Assembly: GCA_019420325.1 (NCBI GenBank)
Contig: JAHZHK010000001.1
Location: 1 to 61,860 of the forward strand
Reading direction: 5' to 3'
DNA from: Coriobacteriaceae bacterium
GTDB taxonomy: Bacteria; Actinomycetota; Coriobacteriia; Coriobacteriales; UMGS124
DNA: 61,860 nt
Position 1 is the first letter of the stretch; the number at the start of each line of letters is the position of its first letter. Below, piece by piece: positions 61,271 to 61,860 of the stretch. Position numbers and translations under genes: made by a program. Under the pieces are notes generated by a model. It was not told where the DNA came from, did not search any database, and saw only the letters and a list, made by a program, of their open reading frames with translations.

Positions 61271-61860
61271 ATGGAAAAGAAGCCCTTTGCGACCCTTGCA
61301 CAGGTCAAGGAGATCGCCGCAGACATCCCCACGCCGTTCCACCTTTACGACGAAGCCGGCATTCGCGAGCGCGCCCGTGCCGTCAACGCCGCCTTTGCCT
61401 GGAATCCCGGGTTCAAGGAGCACTTTGCGGTAAAGGCAACGCCCAACCCCACGCTGCTGCGCATCCTGCACGAGGAGGGCTGCGGTGTGGACTGTTCCAG
61501 CTACACCGAGCTTCTGCTTTCCCAAGCCTGCGGCTTTGAGGGCCACGAGATCATGTTCTCCTCCAACGAGACTCCCGCACTCGACATGTACGAGGCGGCA
61601 AAGCTCGGTGCCCTCATCAACCTCGACGACGTCACTATGGTGGACTTCCTCGAGCAGGTGGCCGAAGTGCCCGAGACCGTCTTCTGCCGTTACAACCCCG
61701 GTGGTGTCTACGAGCTGGGCAACGACATCATGGACAACCCGGGTGACTCCAAGTACGGCATGGGCGAGGCCGATATGATCGAGGCCTTCCGTCGCCTGAA
61801 GGCCATGGGTGCCAAGAACTTCGGCATTCACGCGTTCCTCGCCTCCAACACCGTGACCAA
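61271..61860 (+). CDS. lysA: Diaminopimelate decarboxylase, N-terminal part (cut by window edge)
   Basis: An open frame of 196 codons that runs off the right edge; ATG at 61271 follows GAAAGG. The N-terminal alanine-racemase-type barrel is clear: TPFHLYDEAGIRERARAVNAAF, EHFAVKATPNPTLLRIL (the PLP Lys), GCGVDCSSYTELLLSQACG, IMFSSNETP, and YNPGGVYELGNDIMDNPGDSKYGMG. LysA removes CO2 from meso-diaminopimelate to give lysine. The sequence resembles the long type in which a DAP-specific C-terminal domain follows outside the window. Confidence 0.88.
   Translation, partial: MEKKPFATLAQVKEIAADIPTPFHLYDEAGIRERARAVNAAFAWNPGFKEHFAVKATPNPTLLRILHEEGCGVDCSSYTELLLSQACGFEGHEIMFSSNETPALDMYEAAKLGALINLDDVTMVDFLEQVAEVPETVFCRYNPGGVYELGNDIMDNPGDSKYGMGEADMIEAFRRLKAMGAKNFGIHAFLASNTVT

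Overview
The window is high-GC, gene-dense bacterial chromosome that most resembles a Coriobacteriia member (Collinsella/Olsenella/Parolsenella-like, Actinomycetota). This placement is inferred from gene content: a Tad/Flp pilus locus without a secretin, a DUF6110-P1B-ATPase pair, an archaeal-type topoisomerase I, and menG beside an aminofutalosine-deaminase-like amidohydrolase. No rRNA or marker gene fixes the genus. No gene-free stretch exceeds about 300 bases. Both ends are cut inside genes: an aconitase-family hydratase on the left and lysA on the right.

Layout. 1-3,890: methionine/PLP metabolism (hydratase fragment, MalY/PatB-type lyase, an acidic unknown protein, and metA with the residue that predicts acetyl-CoA use). 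3,985-8,536: a fused type I specificity subunit with a degenerate methylase, a PNPOx-family protein, then four 23-bp tandem repeats ahead of an AAA/DUF4143 ATPase. 8,693-18,688: the most unusual region, a five-gene restriction/defence-like cassette. It encodes an adenine methyltransferase interrupted by 13 copies of the tetranucleotide CAAG (currently out of frame, just before its NPPY motif), a GIY-YIG/SF2-helicase/methylase-like giant protein, an unknown 444-aa protein, a ParB-like protein and an SNF2 helicase, all tightly coupled.

18,806-35,482: mostly housekeeping genes: pepF, an HD-GYP protein, a P1B metal ATPase with its small membrane partner, a lipoprotein, a MetRS-like protein with a poor KMSKS loop, an aminotransferase, menG, an amidohydrolase, a TPR protein, a STAS protein, tatA/B-tatC and hypA-hypB. 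35,487-50,600: archaeal-type topoisomerase I, a Dpp/Opp/Nik-type ABC transporter with a fused double permease, an MBL hydrolase, a corrinoid adenosyltransferase, apbE, a HAD phosphatase, trkH, an OB-fold membrane protein and rsgA.

50,837-60,646: a Tad (type IVc) pilus operon (cpaB, cpaE, tadA, tadB, tadC, flp, an unknown exported protein, a second pilin-like gene missed by standard start rules, tadE/tadG-like genes and a DUF192 protein), nearly all with overlapping ends. 60,748-61,139: convergent tRNA-Phe and tRNA-Leu with their own terminators, then lysA.

The main story is the restriction cassette at 8.7-18.7 kb. A repeat tract can switch its methyltransferase by slipped-strand mispairing, while the helicase/nuclease and three accessory genes follow without gaps.
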